Source: Metabacillus bambusae
Lineage (GTDB): Bacteria; Bacillota; Bacilli; Bacillales; Bacillaceae
Length of the DNA stretch: 64,000 nucleotides
NCBI RefSeq assembly: GCF_017497975.1
Contig: NZ_JAGDEL010000008.1
Coordinates: 1-64,000 of the forward strand
Direction: 5' to 3'
The notes under the pieces are model-generated. The model had not been told where the DNA came from, did not search any database, and worked only from the letters and a program-made list of their open reading frames with translations. The translations under genes were made by a program, and so were the position numbers. This document shows positions 63,682 through 64,000 of the stretch, one piece after another (the first letter of the stretch is position 1; every line of letters begins with the position of its first letter).

Positions 63682-64000
63682 ATGAAAATTACAGGCTATG
63701 AATTATTTCAAGTGCCACCTCGTTGGTTATTTTTAAAGATTATGACAGATGAAGGAATTGTTGGGTGGGGAGAACCTGTTATCGAAGGAAGAGCGGAAAC
63801 GGTGGGAACCGCTGTAAAAGAGCTTATGGAAAATTTAATAGGAAAAGATCCTCATAGAATCGAAGATCATTGGAACATGATGTATCGATCAGGTTTTTAT
63901 CGTGGTGGTCCAATTTTAATGAGTGCAATAGCGGGAATTGATCAGGCTCTATGGGATATAAAAGGGAAGTATTTTAATGCACCAATCTATGAATTATTAG
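63682..64000 (+). CDS. dgoD: D-galactonate dehydratase, partial (N-terminus)
   Basis: The first 106 codons of an enolase-superfamily acid sugar dehydratase are present: [39 protein letters not shown] and [20 protein letters not shown], then [11 protein letters not shown]. These segments correspond closely to E. coli DgoD as remembered. The gene runs off the right edge. AGGAGAGG precedes the ATG. It dehydrates D-galactonate to the substrate (after phosphorylation) of the upstream aldolase. Confidence 0.92.
   Translation, partial: MKITGYELFQVPPRWLFLKIMTDEGIVGWGEPVIEGRAETVGTAVKELMENLIGKDPHRIEDHWNMMYRSGFYRGGPILMSAIAGIDQALWDIKGKYFNAPIYELL

Overview
The window is AT-rich chromosomal DNA from an aerobic, endospore-forming Bacillaceae species (Bacillus, Metabacillus or a close relative). 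The evidence is two complete gerA-type germinant-receptor operons and the 3' relic of a third, a sporulation-type histidine kinase, bacillithiol synthesis (yojF-bshB2), a YfhD-like small protein, many GTG/TTG starts behind strong Shine-Dalgarno sequences, and B. subtilis-like melibiose (melREDCA) and maltodextrin (mdx) loci. There are no rRNA or tRNA genes, no CRISPR array and no complete insertion sequence. Species assignment would need a database search.

Layout. 1-6.2 kb: gene remnants at the edge, an iron alcohol dehydrogenase with a cre-overlapped promoter, a CapA-like protein, a PRC-barrel protein, a DUF4097 protein, a SPOR-domain relic and two small genes. 6.5-10.7 kb: germinant-receptor operon A-C-D-B. 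10.8-12.8 kb: a TetR regulator with an operator duplicated in front of a membrane-protein/ABA4-like operon. 13-15.3 kb: 6-phospho-beta-glucosidase and its GntR regulator. 15.5-21.7 kb: PAS-STAS protein, PepSY-TM/FixH-like pair, small membrane and stress genes, VOC and SET proteins. 21.8-26.1 kb: an unusual DUF3231 / Gluc2DH-subunit-3-like / GMC oxidoreductase / DUF3231 block. 26.36-26.64 kb: a type I toxin-antitoxin locus. 27-31.4 kb: PadR regulator with an asymmetric heterodimeric ABC exporter. 32-38.1 kb: melibiose/alpha-galactoside operon. 38.3-39.6 kb: MFS transporter. 40-43.4 kb: YheO-type regulator, EIIC-like permease and L-serine dehydratase. 43.7-50.9 kb: maltodextrin regulator, neopullulanase and ABC importer around four near-identical palindromic operators. 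50.9-55.9 kb: DUF2512 protein and a second ger operon (A-C-B, minus strand). 56-57.6 kb: VOC protein and yojF-bshB2. 57.6-58.5 kb: a small ORF, a 21-bp tandem-repeat array and a gerB relic. 58.8-64 kb: kinase, LysE exporter, WrbA-like quinone reductase and the start of a D-galactonate operon (dgoA-dgoD, cut by the window edge).

How it fits together. Most of the window serves carbohydrate scavenging (beta-glucosides, alpha-galactosides, maltodextrins, galactonate, serine) under CcpA-like cre sites and local LacI/GntR/YheO regulators, next to sporulation/germination functions. Non-coding features include a dispersed repeat family with terminal inverted repeats (three copies), a GGGGACAGTCCC repeat that doubles as a terminator (two copies), intercistronic hairpins behind both sugar-binding-protein genes, and the 21-bp array. 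The best candidates for under-described biology are the DUF3231/GMC block, the TetR/ABA4-like operon, the EIIC-serine dehydratase coupling and the type I toxin-antitoxin locus. All assignments come from reading the sequence and recalled family knowledge; no search was run.
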